From: Microbacterium paraoxydans
GTDB lineage: Bacteria > Actinomycetota > Actinomycetes > Actinomycetales > Microbacteriaceae
DNA: 64,000 bases
NCBI RefSeq assembly: GCF_900105335.1
Contig: NZ_LT629770.1
Coordinates: 992,001-1,056,000, forward strand
Direction: 5' to 3'
Part shown: positions 24,768 to 33,974 of the stretch, in pieces
Layout: the number at the start of each line of letters is the position of its first letter
How positions within the stretch are numbered: the stretch's first letter is position 1
Position numbers and translations under genes: made by a program
The notes under the pieces: model-generated
Told to the model about the DNA's origin: nothing
Seen by the model: the letters and a program-made list of their open reading frames with translations, nothing else
Databases searched by the model: none

Positions 24768-26288
24768 ATGCCCGCACTGCTCGACGCGACTGACTCCCAG
24801 ATGGCGATTCTCGCCGATCTGGTGGAGGGGCTGGAAGCGGCGGAGAAGACGCTGAGCAGCATGCAGGCGGCCCGCGACGGACTGCTCGCGATGGCCGGCC
24901 GACTGGCGGTCGACATCGCCCGACAGGCGCGTCACCCAGACGGCGCAGACATGGCGATCCGCACGGTCGCCGCGGAGATCGGGGCCGCACAGCGCGTCAG
25001 CGACCGCACGATCGAGCGGCGGATGTCCGATGCGTCCTGGCTGGTCGAACGGTTCCCCGCCGTCTGGGAGGCTCAGGGCGCCGGCCGGATCAGCGCCGCG
25101 CATGCACGCGTGATCGTGGAGGCGGGGGCACAACTCGATGACCCGGACGACCGTTCGCGTTTCGCGACGGAGGCGATCGAGGTGGCCGCTGCAGAGTCTC
25201 CGAACCGGATACGCCGACTCGTGCGCCGACTGGCCGACCGGTTCCAGGAGCGGACGCTCGTCGAGCGACATCGTGACGCCCGGGAGCTGCGGCGGGTTTG
25301 GGTGACCGACCTCGAAGACGGCATGGCCGAGCTCGGCGCGCGTGGCCCCGCGGCGCTCGTGCACGGGATGTACGACCGGCTCTCCCAGATGGCGCATGCC
25401 GTGCGGGAGGAGAACGCACAGGCACGGCGTCGAGAGTCGGAAGAGAGCATCCTCGACGACAGGACCGTGGATCAGCTGCGCGCGGATCTGCTCGCCGACC
25501 TCGTCCTGACCGGCGCTCCGGCGGGCCATGACTCGGAAGAGGGGCTGCTCTCGGAGCTTCAAGCTCGCGTCGAGGTCGCCGTGCCGGTGCTGACGCTGAT
25601 GCACGGCGAGCTGATGCACGGCGAGCAGGAACGGACGACGGACGGTACTCCGATCCTCGCCGCCGAGCTGGACGGGGTCGTTCCGATCGATCCAGCCACG
25701 GCCCGCCGACTGGCCGGCGCGGCGAGCGGCTGGGACCGGGTGCTGACCCACCCGATCAGCGGGGCGCTGCTGGCCGTCGACCGGTATCGCCCGAGCGAAG
25801 ACCTCCGCCGGCACCTGCGGGCCCGCGATCAACGCTGCCGCTTCCCCGGCTGCGGCCTCGCGCCGCGGAAGTGCGACCTCGATCACAATCACGATGCGGC
25901 GCTCGGCGGCGAGACCGTGCACGACAACCTCGCGACCTTCTGCCGACGACATCACATGCTCAAACACCACTCTCCGTGGCACGTCGAACAGGGGCCGGGC
26001 GGTGTTCTGGAGTGGACGAGCCCCACCGGCCGGACCTACATCGACCGACCGCCGCCTCCGCACACCGTGACCTTCGCCGAGGAACCCCGTGGTCTTGGCC
26101 CGACGCCAGGACCACCACCGGCTGAACACGCGAGCGCACCGATCACGCCTGCACACCGATCACGCAGGTACACCGATCACGCCTGCACACCGATCACGCC
26201 TGCACACCGATCAGCCCTATGGTGGAGGGCATGTCGAGTCCCGAATCAGACAGGTCGGGGGCTGCCCGTCACACCGTCAGCCCCGTGA
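24768..26288 (+). CDS. HNH endonuclease-domain protein of the DUF222 / 13E12 family
   Basis: A 506-residue member of the 13E12 repeat family common in actinobacteria. A helical DUF222 domain fills most of the protein (about 1-340). The C-terminal HNH module is HLRARDQRCRFPGCGLAPRKCDLDHNHDAALGGETVHDNLATFCRRHHMLKHH, with the metal-site Cys pairs and the DHNH/HH catalytic residues intact. The last 50 or so residues are encoded by a 17-bp tandem repeat array and look like read-through of regulatory DNA (repeated ITPAHRS). No Shine-Dalgarno is evident at ATG 24768. A LexA-like box upstream suggests DNA-damage induction. Cellular role of the family is not established. Confidence 0.88.
   Translation: MPALLDATDSQMAILADLVEGLEAAEKTLSSMQAARDGLLAMAGRLAVDIARQARHPDGADMAIRTVAAEIGAAQRVSDRTIERRMSDASWLVERFPAVWEAQGAGRISAAHARVIVEAGAQLDDPDDRSRFATEAIEVAAAESPNRIRRLVRRLADRFQERTLVERHRDARELRRVWVTDLEDGMAELGARGPAALVHGMYDRLSQMAHAVREENAQARRRESEESILDDRTVDQLRADLLADLVLTGAPAGHDSEEGLLSELQARVEVAVPVLTLMHGELMHGEQERTTDGTPILAAELDGVVPIDPATARRLAGAASGWDRVLTHPISGALLAVDRYRPSEDLRRHLRARDQRCRFPGCGLAPRKCDLDHNHDAALGGETVHDNLATFCRRHHMLKHHSPWHVEQGPGGVLEWTSPTGRTYIDRPPPPHTVTFAEEPRGLGPTPGPPPAEHASAPITPAHRSRRYTDHACTPITPAHRSALWWRACRVPNQTGRGLPVTPSAP
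26138..26222. repeat. 17-bp tandem repeat array (5 units) upstream of a promoter
   Basis: ACCGATCACGCCTGCAC-type units start at 26138, 26155, 26172, 26189 and 26206, an exact 17-base period; the second unit has two substitutions and the last is partial. The array lies inside the 3' end of the HNH gene and ends directly at a TATGGT hexamer, so it may be an operator array for the small ORF and drug exporter that follow. Confidence 0.85.
26218..26223 (+). promoter_or_regulatory. -10 hexamer for the leader ORF
   Basis: TATGGT ends 7 bases before ATG 26231, the same geometry as the other probable leaderless promoters in this window. The 17-bp repeats occupy the -35 region and beyond. Confidence 0.5.
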
Positions 26289-26296
26289 ACCGCTGA
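26231..26296 (+). CDS. Small ORF (21 residues), possible regulatory leader peptide
   Basis: ATG at 26231, stop TGA at 26294-26296; the peptide begins MSSPESDR and ends TVSPVNR. GGAGG lies just upstream, rather close, and a TATGGT hexamer seven bases upstream suggests leaderless transcription. A 7-bp hairpin with a CTTTC loop follows at 26304-26322, then the exporter gene starts at 26394. Chloramphenicol exporters of the Cmx/CmlA type are known to be induced through leader peptides, so an attenuator role is plausible. The sequence shows no match to a known leader that I can recall. Confidence 0.45.
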   Translation: MSSPESDRSGAARHTVSPVNR

Positions 26297-26393
26297 TCCC
26301 TTCGTCCGCCCTTTCGGCGGGCGCGCGCCGGTGACCCGGGCGCTGACCGTGGTGACGAGAAGCTACCCCTTCCCTCTCACCTCGGAGCACTCG

Positions 26394-27575
26394 ATGCCTT
26401 TCCCCCTCTATGCCCTTGCCCTGGCGGTCTTCGTCATGGGCACCTCCGAATTCATGCTCGCGGGACTCCTCCCCGCGATCGCGCACGAGCTCGACGTCCC
26501 GGTCGGCACGGCGGGCCTCCTCACCTCCGCCTTCGCGGTCGGCATGGTCATCGGCGCACCCGCCATGGCCGCGTTCGCGCGCGGCTGGACCCCACGCCGC
26601 ACGCTCGTCGCCTGCCTCGCGCTCTTCGCCGCGTGCCATGCCGTCGGCGCGGTGACGTCCCTGTTCGAGCTTCTGCTCGTCACGCGCGTACTCAGCGCCC
26701 TCGCGAACGCGGGCTTCCTCGCCGTCGCGCTGCGTACGGTGGCTCTCCTCGTCCCCCGCGAACGCACGGGACGAGCGCTCGCGGTGCTACTCTCCGGGAC
26801 GACCGTCGCCACCATCGTCGGCGTCCCTGTCGGCGCCATCCTCGGCACCGGGCTGAGCTGGCGCGCCACCTTCGCCGCTGTCGCGCTCCTCTGCCTCCCC
26901 GCACTGCTCGGAATCCTCCACGGCGTGCCGCCGACGATCCGGGGCACGGAGTCCGACCCTGCTCCGGCACCACTCCCCCGGAAGGAACCGGCCCTCCGTG
27001 CGGAGCTCGCGCTCCTGCGGACACCGCGCCTGGCCCTCGCGATGACCGTGGCGGCCCTGGTGAACGCGGGGACCTTCGCGGTCTTCACGTTCCTCGCGCC
27101 GATCGTCACCGAGGTCGCGGGCCTGCCCGACGCTGCGGTCCCCCTCGCGCTGGTCCTGTTCGGCATCGGCTCGTTCCTCGGGGTGACCATCGCGGGTCGG
27201 TTCGCCGATCGACACGCCGGCGCGCTCCTCACGGTCGGTGGCCCGCTGCTCCTCGGCGGCTGGATCGTCCTGGCGGCGGTCGCGACGCAGCCGATACCGC
27301 TGCTGTTCCTCGTCTTCGTGCAGGGGATGGCCTTGTTCGGCGTCGGAAGCACACTGATCACCCGGGTGCTGTACGCCGCCTCCGGCGCCCCGACCATGGG
27401 TGGGTCCTACGCCACGGCGGCCTTGAACCTCGGCGCCGTGATCGGACCGGCGTCGGGAGCGTGGACCCTCGCGAGCGGGGCGGGTCCGCTCTCCCCCGTC
27501 ACTCTCGCGGCCACGCTGACGATGGCGGCGCTCCTCCTCGCCCTGGCGACGCGGCGATGGCGGCCCGTCGGCTGA
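26394..27575 (+). CDS. MFS drug exporter, Cmx/CmlR-type (chloramphenicol-like)
   Basis: A 393-residue 12-helix major facilitator. The opening MPFPLYALALAVFVMGTSEFMLAGLLPAIA, the LLTSAFAVGMVIGAPAMAAFAR loop and RVLSALANAGFLAVALRTV...[22 protein letters not shown] closely follow the chloramphenicol-efflux group (Cmx, CmlR) of actinobacteria. The GTSEFM motif is typical of the DHA1 arabinose/drug subgroup. Other DHA1 substrates cannot be excluded. ATG 26394 has GGAG eight bases upstream. A 105-bp leader carrying a small ORF and a hairpin precedes it. It ends before a strong two-way terminator. Confidence 0.85.
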   Translation: MPFPLYALALAVFVMGTSEFMLAGLLPAIAHELDVPVGTAGLLTSAFAVGMVIGAPAMAAFARGWTPRRTLVACLALFAACHAVGAVTSLFELLLVTRVLSALANAGFLAVALRTVALLVPRERTGRALAVLLSGTTVATIVGVPVGAILGTGLSWRATFAAVALLCLPALLGILHGVPPTIRGTESDPAPAPLPRKEPALRAELALLRTPRLALAMTVAALVNAGTFAVFTFLAPIVTEVAGLPDAAVPLALVLFGIGSFLGVTIAGRFADRHAGALLTVGGPLLLGGWIVLAAVATQPIPLLFLVFVQGMALFGVGSTLITRVLYAASGAPTMGGSYATAALNLGAVIGPASGAWTLASGAGPLSPVTLAATLTMAALLLALATRRWRPVG

Positions 27576-27602
27576 GGGCAGACGGTGACGCGCCGCAACG
27601 GC

Positions 27603-27640
27603 GACGAGCCGCCCGGACCCGAGGGTCCGGACGGCTCGTC
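27603..27640. terminator. Bidirectional terminator between the MFS gene and chvE
   Basis: Stem GACGAGCCG + CCGGACC pairs with GGTCCGG + CGGCTCGTC, with one C-A mismatch and a 4-base loop. It sits between two convergent stop codons. Confidence 0.85.
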
Positions 27641-27682
27641 GTGTCCGGTGTTCTCTGGGAACCCGGATGTTCGCGCTACGGC

Positions 27683-28801
27683 TTACTCGTACGACTTCAC
27701 GATCTCGAGGAGGCTCGGGACGTTGGCGTAGGCCTCGGCCGCGTTCTCCTTGGTGACGATGACCGGCGGGAGCAGGTAGGCCGGGACGACCTTCTTGCCG
27801 TTGTCGTACTGGTCGGTGTCGTTGACGTCGACCTCGTCGCCCTTCTGGAGCTGACCGACCATCTTGATGGCCTGCTCCACGAGCAGCGCGGTGTCCTTGT
27901 TGATCGTGGAGTACTGCACGCCCTCCATGATCGACTTCACCGACTCGACCTCGGAGTCCTGACCGGTGACGACCGGGACGGGCTTGCCGGCCTGCTGCGC
28001 CGAGGTGATGATGGCGCGGGCGAGGGTGTCGTTCGGGGACAGGACGCCGTCGAGCGTCTCCGAGCCGTAGCTCGACGTGAGGATCGAGTCCATGCGGCGC
28101 TGGGCGTTCTCCGGCTTCCAGCCCTCGGTCGCCGTCTGGGAGATCTCGGTCTGCCCGGAGACGACGTTCAGCGTGCCGTCGTCGATCTTCGGCTGCAGCA
28201 CCTCCATCGCCCCGTTGAAGAACACCGCCGAGTTGGCGTCGTCCGGCGAGCCCGAGAACAGCTCGATGTTGTACGGCGCCTCGTGATCCGCGCGCTCGGC
28301 GAGCCCGTCGAGCAACGCCTGGCCCTGGAGCTTGCCGACCTCGAAGTTGTCGAAGGCGACGTAGTAGTCCACGGCGTCGGTGTTCTCGATGAGACGGTCG
28401 TAGGCGATGACCGCGACACCGGCGTCGCGCGCGGCCTCCACCTGCGTGGTGAGCTGCTTGCCGTCCTTGGCGCCGATGATGATGACCTTGGCGCCACCGG
28501 TGACCATCGCCTGGATCTGGTTCTGCTGCTCGGCGACCGTGTTGCTGGCGGGCGCGTACTGCACGTCCGCCTTGAAGCCGGCCTTTTCGAGGCCGTCGGT
28601 GAACAGCTGACCGGCCAGGACCCAGTTCTCCGAGGTCTTGTCCGGCAGAGCGACACCGATCGTGGAGCCGGCGTCGAAGCCCGAGGCGGTCTCCTCGCCC
28701 GACCCCGAACCCGAGTCACCGCCGCGCTCCGAGGAGCAGCCGGTGAGGGCGAATGCGCCCGCGACGACAAGCGCTGTCGCCGACAGAAGGATCTTCTTCA
28801 T
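27683..28801 (-). CDS. chvE: Sugar-binding lipoprotein, ChvE/XylF type
   Basis: Periplasmic-type binding protein of a CUT2 sugar importer, 372 residues. Lipobox ALTGC follows a Lys-led signal peptide. The mature domain matches multiple-sugar binding proteins of the ChvE group: TIGVALPDKTSENWVLAG, IIIGAKDGKQLTTQVEAARDAGVAVIAYDRLIENTDAVDYYVAFDNFEVGKLQG, IELFSGSPDDANSAVFFNGAMEVL, DGVLSPNDTLARAIITSAQ, VVTGQDSEVESVKSI. Likely ligands are xylose, glucose, galactose or arabinose. It is the last gene of the operon with gguA and gguB, 59 bases after gguB, with its own ribosome site. Confidence 0.92.
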   Translation of the reverse strand: MKKILLSATALVVAGAFALTGCSSERGGDSGSGSGEETASGFDAGSTIGVALPDKTSENWVLAGQLFTDGLEKAGFKADVQYAPASNTVAEQQNQIQAMVTGGAKVIIIGAKDGKQLTTQVEAARDAGVAVIAYDRLIENTDAVDYYVAFDNFEVGKLQGQALLDGLAERADHEAPYNIELFSGSPDDANSAVFFNGAMEVLQPKIDDGTLNVVSGQTEISQTATEGWKPENAQRRMDSILTSSYGSETLDGVLSPNDTLARAIITSAQQAGKPVPVVTGQDSEVESVKSIMEGVQYSTINKDTALLVEQAIKMVGQLQKGDEVDVNDTDQYDNGKKVVPAYLLPPVIVTKENAAEAYANVPSLLEIVKSYE

Positions 28802-28860
28802 GTGATCTCTTTCTCTGGTGTGTGCAGGTCCCGTCGCGCCTGCGTTGCGCGACGCGGCCC

Positions 28861-30231
28861 TTACTTTCCGCGCGTCTCCTCGACGGCGGGGGCTTCGTAC
28901 TTCTGACTGGTGGGGTAGTTCGTCTTCGTGGGATCGAACGTGTCGGTGGCCGGATCCTGCTTGCGGCCGAGACGGCGCGTGAGGAAGCCGATGATCGACG
29001 GACGGCCCTGCTGCTTGTTCCACACGTCGACGCCGACGGCGAAGAGGAGCACGAGGCCCTTGATCATGGAGACGACGTCGGCACCGGCGCCGAGTAGCGC
29101 GAGGCCGTTGTTCAGGAACGCCATCACCAGACCACCGATGATCGAGCCGATCACCGTGCCGATGCCACCGGAGACGGCCGCGCCGCCGATGAAGACGGAG
29201 GCGATCGCGTCGAGCTCCCACCCGTTGCCGTCCTGCGGGCCCGAGGCGGTCGCCCTGGCGACGTAGATCATGCCGGCGAGCGAGGCCAGGACCGACATGT
29301 TCATCATCACGAAGAAGTCGACCCAGCGGTCCTTCACGCCCGAGAGGCGCGCGGCCTGCCGGTTGCCGCCGACCGCGTAGATGTGGCGGCCGAAGACGGT
29401 GTTGTTCGTGATGAACGAGTAGAGGATGACGAGAGCGAGGAGGATGACGCCCGAGATCGGGAAGCTCGTGCCCTCGCGCCCCGTGGCGAACAGCCAGCCG
29501 GCGACGAGGATGACGGCCGAGATGAGGACGACCTTCGTCACGCTCACCCAGAGCGGCGCCATGTCGGAGCCCATCTTGCGCTGGATGCGCCGGGTGCGGA
29601 TCTCCCAGAACACGATCCATGCGACGCCGGCGAGCGCCAGCAGCATGGTCGGGATGTTGAACGGCAGCGGCAGGGCGATCTCCGGCAGATAGCCGGCGCC
29701 GATGATCTTGAAGCCCTCCGGCACGGGTACCGACTGCGAGTCGCCCACCGCCTGGTTCGCGCCGCGGAAGAACAGCATGCCGGCCAGCGTCACGATGAAC
29801 GCCGGCACCCCGACGTAGGCGACCCAGAACCCCTGCCAGGCGCCGACGAGCACGCCGACACCGAGACCGAGGAGGATGCCCAGCGGCCAGGGGAGGTTCC
29901 AGTCCTGCATGGCCTTCGCCACGACGATTCCGGTGAACGCCGCCACCGAGCCGACCGAGAGGTCGATGTGCCCCATGATGATGACCATCACCATGCCGAT
30001 CGCCAGGATCAGGATGTACGAGTACTGGTTGACGACGTTGATGAGGTTGCCGGAGGACAGCGTGAGGCCGGTGCCCTTGAAGATCCACGTCAGCACCTGG
30101 AAGACGACGAGGATGACGACGAGGCTGCCGAGGATGCCGAACTGACGGAGGGTCGACTGCCCTCCCCCGAACATCTTCGTGATGTCCTTGAAGTGGAAGC
30201 CGCGCTTCGCGGTGGTCGAGTCGGTGGTCAT
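28861..30231 (-). CDS. gguB: Sugar ABC transporter permease (GguB/MmsB)
   Basis: A 456-residue CUT2-type permease with a cytosolic N-terminal extension (about 1-30) and roughly ten helices. The segment [22 protein letters not shown] and the late [54 protein letters not shown] are the family signatures. The C-terminal 60 residues are charged and cytosolic. ATG 30231 overlaps the gguA stop (ATGA). It forms the channel for the sugars delivered by the ChvE-type binding protein. Confidence 0.93.
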   Translation of the reverse strand: MTTDSTTAKRGFHFKDITKMFGGGQSTLRQFGILGSLVVILVVFQVLTWIFKGTGLTLSSGNLINVVNQYSYILILAIGMVMVIIMGHIDLSVGSVAAFTGIVVAKAMQDWNLPWPLGILLGLGVGVLVGAWQGFWVAYVGVPAFIVTLAGMLFFRGANQAVGDSQSVPVPEGFKIIGAGYLPEIALPLPFNIPTMLLALAGVAWIVFWEIRTRRIQRKMGSDMAPLWVSVTKVVLISAVILVAGWLFATGREGTSFPISGVILLALVILYSFITNNTVFGRHIYAVGGNRQAARLSGVKDRWVDFFVMMNMSVLASLAGMIYVARATASGPQDGNGWELDAIASVFIGGAAVSGGIGTVIGSIIGGLVMAFLNNGLALLGAGADVVSMIKGLVLLFAVGVDVWNKQQGRPSIIGFLTRRLGRKQDPATDTFDPTKTNYPTSQKYEAPAVEETRGK

Positions 30232-31796
30232 GCGGATGCTTTCTGGGTCGCGGACGTCATGCTGCGCATGAGGTCTTCGGGGGTCGCCTGGTCGGCCGGG
30301 ATGCAGTCGGTGACCCGGCCTTCGAACACGGTGTAGATGCGGTCGGAGATGCCGAGCAGCTCGGGCAGCTCGCTGGAGATCACGATCACGCCCTTGCCCT
30401 GGGCGGCGAGCTCGTTGATGATCGCGTAGATCTCGTACTTGGCTCCGACGTCGATGCCACGGGTGGGCTCGTCGAGGATCAGCAGGTCGGGGTCAGTGAA
30501 CATCCACTTCGCCAGCACGACCTTCTGCTGATTGCCGCCGGAGAGCTTGCCGACGCCCTCCTCCACCGACGGGGTCTTGATGCGCAGCGTCTTGCGGTAG
30601 CGCTCCGCCACCGCGAACTCCTCGCGGGAGTCGACGACGCCGTTGTGCGCGATCTTGGAGAGCTTCGCCGCGACGATCGACCGCTTGATGGTGTCGAGCA
30701 GGTTGAGCCCGAGCACCTTGCGGTCCTCGCTCACGTAGGCGAGGCCGTGCTTGATCGCGGCGGCGACGTCGGGGAGCTCGATCTCCTGGCCGTCCTTGAC
30801 GAGCGTGCCGGAGAGGAACGTGCCGTAGGAGCGGCCGAAGATGCTCATCGCCAGCTCGGTGCGGCCGGCGCCCATGAGGCCGGCGATGCCGACGACCTCG
30901 CCGCGACGGACATTGATGCTCGACCCCTTCACGACCATGCGCTCGGGCACGGTGGGGTGCTGGACCCACCAGTCCTTGACCTCGAAGAACACCTCGCCGA
31001 TCTCCGGCGTGCGGTCCGGGTAGCGGCTCTCCAGCGATCGGCCGACCATGCCGCGGATGATGCGGTCCTCGTTGATCTCGCCGCGGGAGATGTCCAGCGT
31101 CTCCACCGTGCGGCCGTCGCGGATGATCGTGATCTCGTCGGCGATCTGCTCGATCTCGTTGAGCTTGTGGCTGATCATGATCGACGCGATGCCCTTGGCC
31201 TTGAGCCCGAGGATCAGGTCGAGGAGGTGCTGCGAGTCGTTCTCGTTGAGAGCGGCGGTGGGCTCGTCGAGGATGAGCAGCTTGACGTCCTTGTTCAGCG
31301 CCTTGGCGATCTCGATGAGCTGCTGCTTGCCGACGCCGAGGGTCTTGATCGGCACGTCCGGGTCCTCGTCCAGACCGACGCGGGCGAGGAGCTCGATGGT
31401 GCGCTCCTTCTGTGCCTGCCAGTCGATGCGGCCGAAGCGACGGATCTCGTTGCCGAGGAAGATGTTCTCGGTGACCGAGAGCTCCGGGATGAGCGCGAGC
31501 TCCTGGTGGATGATGACGATGCCGGCCTGCTCGCTGGCCGCGATGTCCTTGAAGCGCTGCTCCTGGCCGTACAGGAGGATCTCGCCGTCGTACGTGCCGT
31601 ACGGGTACACCCCCGAGAGGACCTTCATCAGCGTCGACTTCCCGGCGCCGTTCTCGCCGCAGATCGCATGGATCTCGCCGGCGCGGACGGTGATCGAGAC
31701 GTCGGCGAGCGCCTTGACTCCCGGGAACTCCTTGGTGATGCGGCGCATCTCCAGGATCGGGCCTGACACGGTCGGCAACGTTGCTGTGGTGCTCAC
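30228..31796 (-). CDS. gguA: Sugar ABC transporter ATP-binding protein, duplicated (GguA/MmsA)
   Basis: A 522-residue CUT2 ATPase with two ABC halves. First half: [54 protein letters not shown]. Second half: degenerate Walker [10 protein letters not shown] as usual for this class, then [15 protein letters not shown] and [21 protein letters not shown]. Start GTG 31796 has GAGGAAG five bases upstream. It heads the gguA-gguB-chvE operon and lies 31 bases from a LacI-type operator. Confidence 0.94.
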   Translation of the reverse strand: MSTTATLPTVSGPILEMRRITKEFPGVKALADVSITVRAGEIHAICGENGAGKSTLMKVLSGVYPYGTYDGEILLYGQEQRFKDIAASEQAGIVIIHQELALIPELSVTENIFLGNEIRRFGRIDWQAQKERTIELLARVGLDEDPDVPIKTLGVGKQQLIEIAKALNKDVKLLILDEPTAALNENDSQHLLDLILGLKAKGIASIMISHKLNEIEQIADEITIIRDGRTVETLDISRGEINEDRIIRGMVGRSLESRYPDRTPEIGEVFFEVKDWWVQHPTVPERMVVKGSSINVRRGEVVGIAGLMGAGRTELAMSIFGRSYGTFLSGTLVKDGQEIELPDVAAAIKHGLAYVSEDRKVLGLNLLDTIKRSIVAAKLSKIAHNGVVDSREEFAVAERYRKTLRIKTPSVEEGVGKLSGGNQQKVVLAKWMFTDPDLLILDEPTRGIDVGAKYEIYAIINELAAQGKGVIVISSELPELLGISDRIYTVFEGRVTDCIPADQATPEDLMRSMTSATQKASA

Positions 31797-31826
31797 GGAT
31801 CTTCCTCGCGACGTGCGGTCACCTTC

Positions 31827-31844
31827 GATGTGACCGTTCACATC
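31827..31844. promoter_or_regulatory. LacI-type operator of the ggu/chve operon
   Basis: GATGTGACCGTTCACATC is palindromic at 16 of 18 positions. Read on the minus strand its core TGTGAACGGTCACA differs by one base from a second site just upstream of the neighbouring lacI gene. Confidence 0.75.
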
Positions 31845-31901
31845 GGTATATCGTCGTCTTCCGCGGGAGCGGTGTCAAGTCCGCGGCGTGTTTTCGTGTC
31901 G

Positions 31902-32915
31902 CTACCGTGATGCAGCGGATTCGCGCGCCCGCAAGAGGGTCTGCAGCGGGCCGAACGCGGGGGCCTTCTCGCCCCGGATCTCGGCGAGGAGGATACGCAC
32001 GGCACGCCGCCCGAGCTCGGGGAAGTCCTGGTGCACCGTGCTCAGCGTCGGCGCCACGTGCGCGGCGACGGGGATGTCGTCGAACCCGATCACGCTCACG
32101 TCGTGCGGCACGCGCACCCCGGCGTCGCGGAACCCGTGCAGCAGCCCGATGGCCATGAGGTCGTTGGCCGCGAACACCGCCGTGAAGTCGCGCCGCAGCG
32201 AGAGCTCCTTGCCGGCGAAGTACCCGAAGTCGGCCGTCCAGTCCCCGCGGATCGGCGGGAACGTGGGCAGGTCGGCGTCCCGGAGCGCATCCAGATACCC
32301 GCGCATCCGGGACTCCGCCTCGATCCAGTCCTGCGGCCCGGCGAGATGGAGGATGTCGCTGTGGCCCAGCGCGATCAGGTGCTCGGTCGCCGCCTTCGCC
32401 CCCGCCACCTGGTCGGCGGAGAGGCTGACGCCGTCCGACCCCGAGGCGGTCTGCAGGGTCACGAAGGGCATGGTGACGTTCATGCCGCGCAGGACATGGA
32501 AGACCCGCACCTGCGGCGCGAGCACCACGATGCCGTCGACCTGCTCACGTTCGAGCTGGCGGACCGCGTTGCCGATCGCCTCCGGCGTGGTCGCGGGAAG
32601 GTTGAGCGTGGAGACCGAGTAGCCCTCCTCGCGCGCCGCGTCCTCGATGCCGGCGATGGACGACGTCGGCCCGAACTCGCCGATCGTCGCGGAGAGGATG
32701 CCGAGCATGTTCGACTTGCTCGTCACCAGCGCGCGCGCCGCGAGATTGGGACGGTAGTCGAGCACGGCGATCGCGTCGAGCACCTTCGCCTTGGTTTCCG
32801 GGCGGATGCTGGGATGGTCGTTGAGCACCCGGGAGACGGTCTGATGCGAGACGCCGGCGAGGCGGGCGACGTCGCGGATGCTCGGCATGCGGGCACGCTC
32901 GGAGGAGGTGGACAT
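31902..32915 (-). CDS. LacI-family regulator of the sugar ABC operon
   Basis: A 337-residue repressor. The helix-turn-helix is MPSIRDVARLAGVSHQTVSRVLNDHPSIRPETKAKVL with hinge DYRPNLAARALVTSKSN; the sugar-binding core follows (DGIVVLAPQ, LAGPQDWIEAESRMRGYLDAL, AVFAANDLMAIGLLHGFRDAGVRVPHDVSVIGFDDI). ATG 32915 has GAGGAGG four bases upstream and is preferred over GTG 32942, which falls in the operator. It lies directly upstream of gguA with an operator on each side, so it probably represses itself and the transporter until a sugar is bound. Confidence 0.93.
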   Translation of the reverse strand: MSTSSERARMPSIRDVARLAGVSHQTVSRVLNDHPSIRPETKAKVLDAIAVLDYRPNLAARALVTSKSNMLGILSATIGEFGPTSSIAGIEDAAREEGYSVSTLNLPATTPEAIGNAVRQLEREQVDGIVVLAPQVRVFHVLRGMNVTMPFVTLQTASGSDGVSLSADQVAGAKAATEHLIALGHSDILHLAGPQDWIEAESRMRGYLDALRDADLPTFPPIRGDWTADFGYFAGKELSLRRDFTAVFAANDLMAIGLLHGFRDAGVRVPHDVSVIGFDDIPVAAHVAPTLSTVHQDFPELGRRAVRILLAEIRGEKAPAFGPLQTLLRARESAASR

Positions 32916-32929
32916 CCAGCCTCCTCGCG

Positions 32930-32943
32930 TGTGCACGGTCACA
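32930..32943. promoter_or_regulatory. Second LacI-type operator, upstream of lacI
   Basis: TGTGCACGGTCACA, one mismatch from the operator ahead of gguA (TGTGAACGGTCACA). Located 15 bases before the lacI start codon, consistent with autorepression. Confidence 0.7.
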
Positions 32944-33034
32944 TGACTACTTCATTATGTCTGTGATGACCCGCCGGGTGCACCTCGACCGCGATACGCT
33001 CCTCGCGGCTCGGACGCGCGGGAATGGGGCAGGT

Positions 33035-33967
33035 TCAGCCGACGATGCGGGCTCCCGGCACGGCGCCGTGCACATGCAGCGGATCGAGACCGCCCTCGCG
33101 GAGAGCCGTCTGGACCGCCTGCGCGGACTCGGGATCGGCGCAGAGGAGGGCCACGGTCGGCCCCGAGCCAGACACGAGACCGTGCAGCGCACCGGCCGCG
33201 ACCCCGCGTTCGATGGTCCGCGCCAGATCCGGTCGCAGGTCGAGCGCGGCCGCCTGGAGATCGTTGTGGAGTGCGTCGGCGAGCTGCCAGGCGTCTCCGG
33301 TCCGCAGCGCCTGCAGCACCGGGATCGGCACGTCGAGCGAGAGCGGCGGATCGTCGGCGAGAGCCCCCTCCTCCTCGCGCAGCTCGTCGAGCCGGGTGTA
33401 CACGGCGGGGGTGGACAGCCCGTCGTCACTGGTCACGAGCAGCCAGTCGAAGCGCCCGCGGGCGAGCGCCGGGTTCAGCTGATCGCCGCGACCGGTGCCG
33501 ACGGCAGTGCCGCCATGCAACGCGAAGGGGACATCGGCACCGAGCCGCGCGGCGAGGTCGTGCAGCCGCGCAGCGGAGAGTCCCGTGCCCCACAGAGCGT
33601 CGCAGGCGACCAGAGCGGCCGCGGCATCCGCGGAGCCCCCGCCCATGCCACCGGCGACCGGGACGCTCTTCCGGATCTGCAACGCCACCCCGCCCGGATG
33701 ATCCGTCGCCATCGCCAGCAGCTTGGCGGCCCGCATCGCGAGGTTCCGGTCGTCGAGCGGAACCGAGCCGTCGTCCTCCACCCCGGTCACCGTGATCGAG
33801 AAGTCGTCGGCGGCCCTGGCGATCACGTCCTCGTACAGCGACACCGCCTGGAAGACCGTCGCGAGGGCGTGATAGCCGTCGTCGTGGCGCCCGCCGACGC
33901 CGAGGTAGACGTTGATCTTCCCCGGCGCGCGCACGTGCACGGACCCGGAGGACGCGGCGAGGCTCAT
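33035..33967 (-). CDS. ispE: 4-diphosphocytidyl-2-C-methyl-D-erythritol kinase
   Basis: GHMP kinase of the MEP isoprenoid pathway, phosphorylating CDP-ME with ATP. The N-terminal motif VRAPGKINVYLGVGGRHDDGYH, the ATP loop PVAGGMGGGSADAAAALVA and the C-terminal LVSGSGPTVALL are all present in 310 residues. It follows the aldo-keto reductase gene by seven bases. In most actinobacteria ispE directly follows rsmA (ksgA); here a reductase gene sits between them. Confidence 0.96.
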   Translation of the reverse strand: MSLAASSGSVHVRAPGKINVYLGVGGRHDDGYHALATVFQAVSLYEDVIARAADDFSITVTGVEDDGSVPLDDRNLAMRAAKLLAMATDHPGGVALQIRKSVPVAGGMGGGSADAAAALVACDALWGTGLSAARLHDLAARLGADVPFALHGGTAVGTGRGDQLNPALARGRFDWLLVTSDDGLSTPAVYTRLDELREEEGALADDPPLSLDVPIPVLQALRTGDAWQLADALHNDLQAAALDLRPDLARTIERGVAAGALHGLVSGSGPTVALLCADPESAQAVQTALREGGLDPLHVHGAVPGARIVG

Positions 33968-33974
33968 GAGCGGG

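Noticed and set aside
26138..26222. Possible plasmid-type iteron origin
   Set aside because: No replication initiator or AT-rich melting region nearby; position next to a promoter fits an operator array better.
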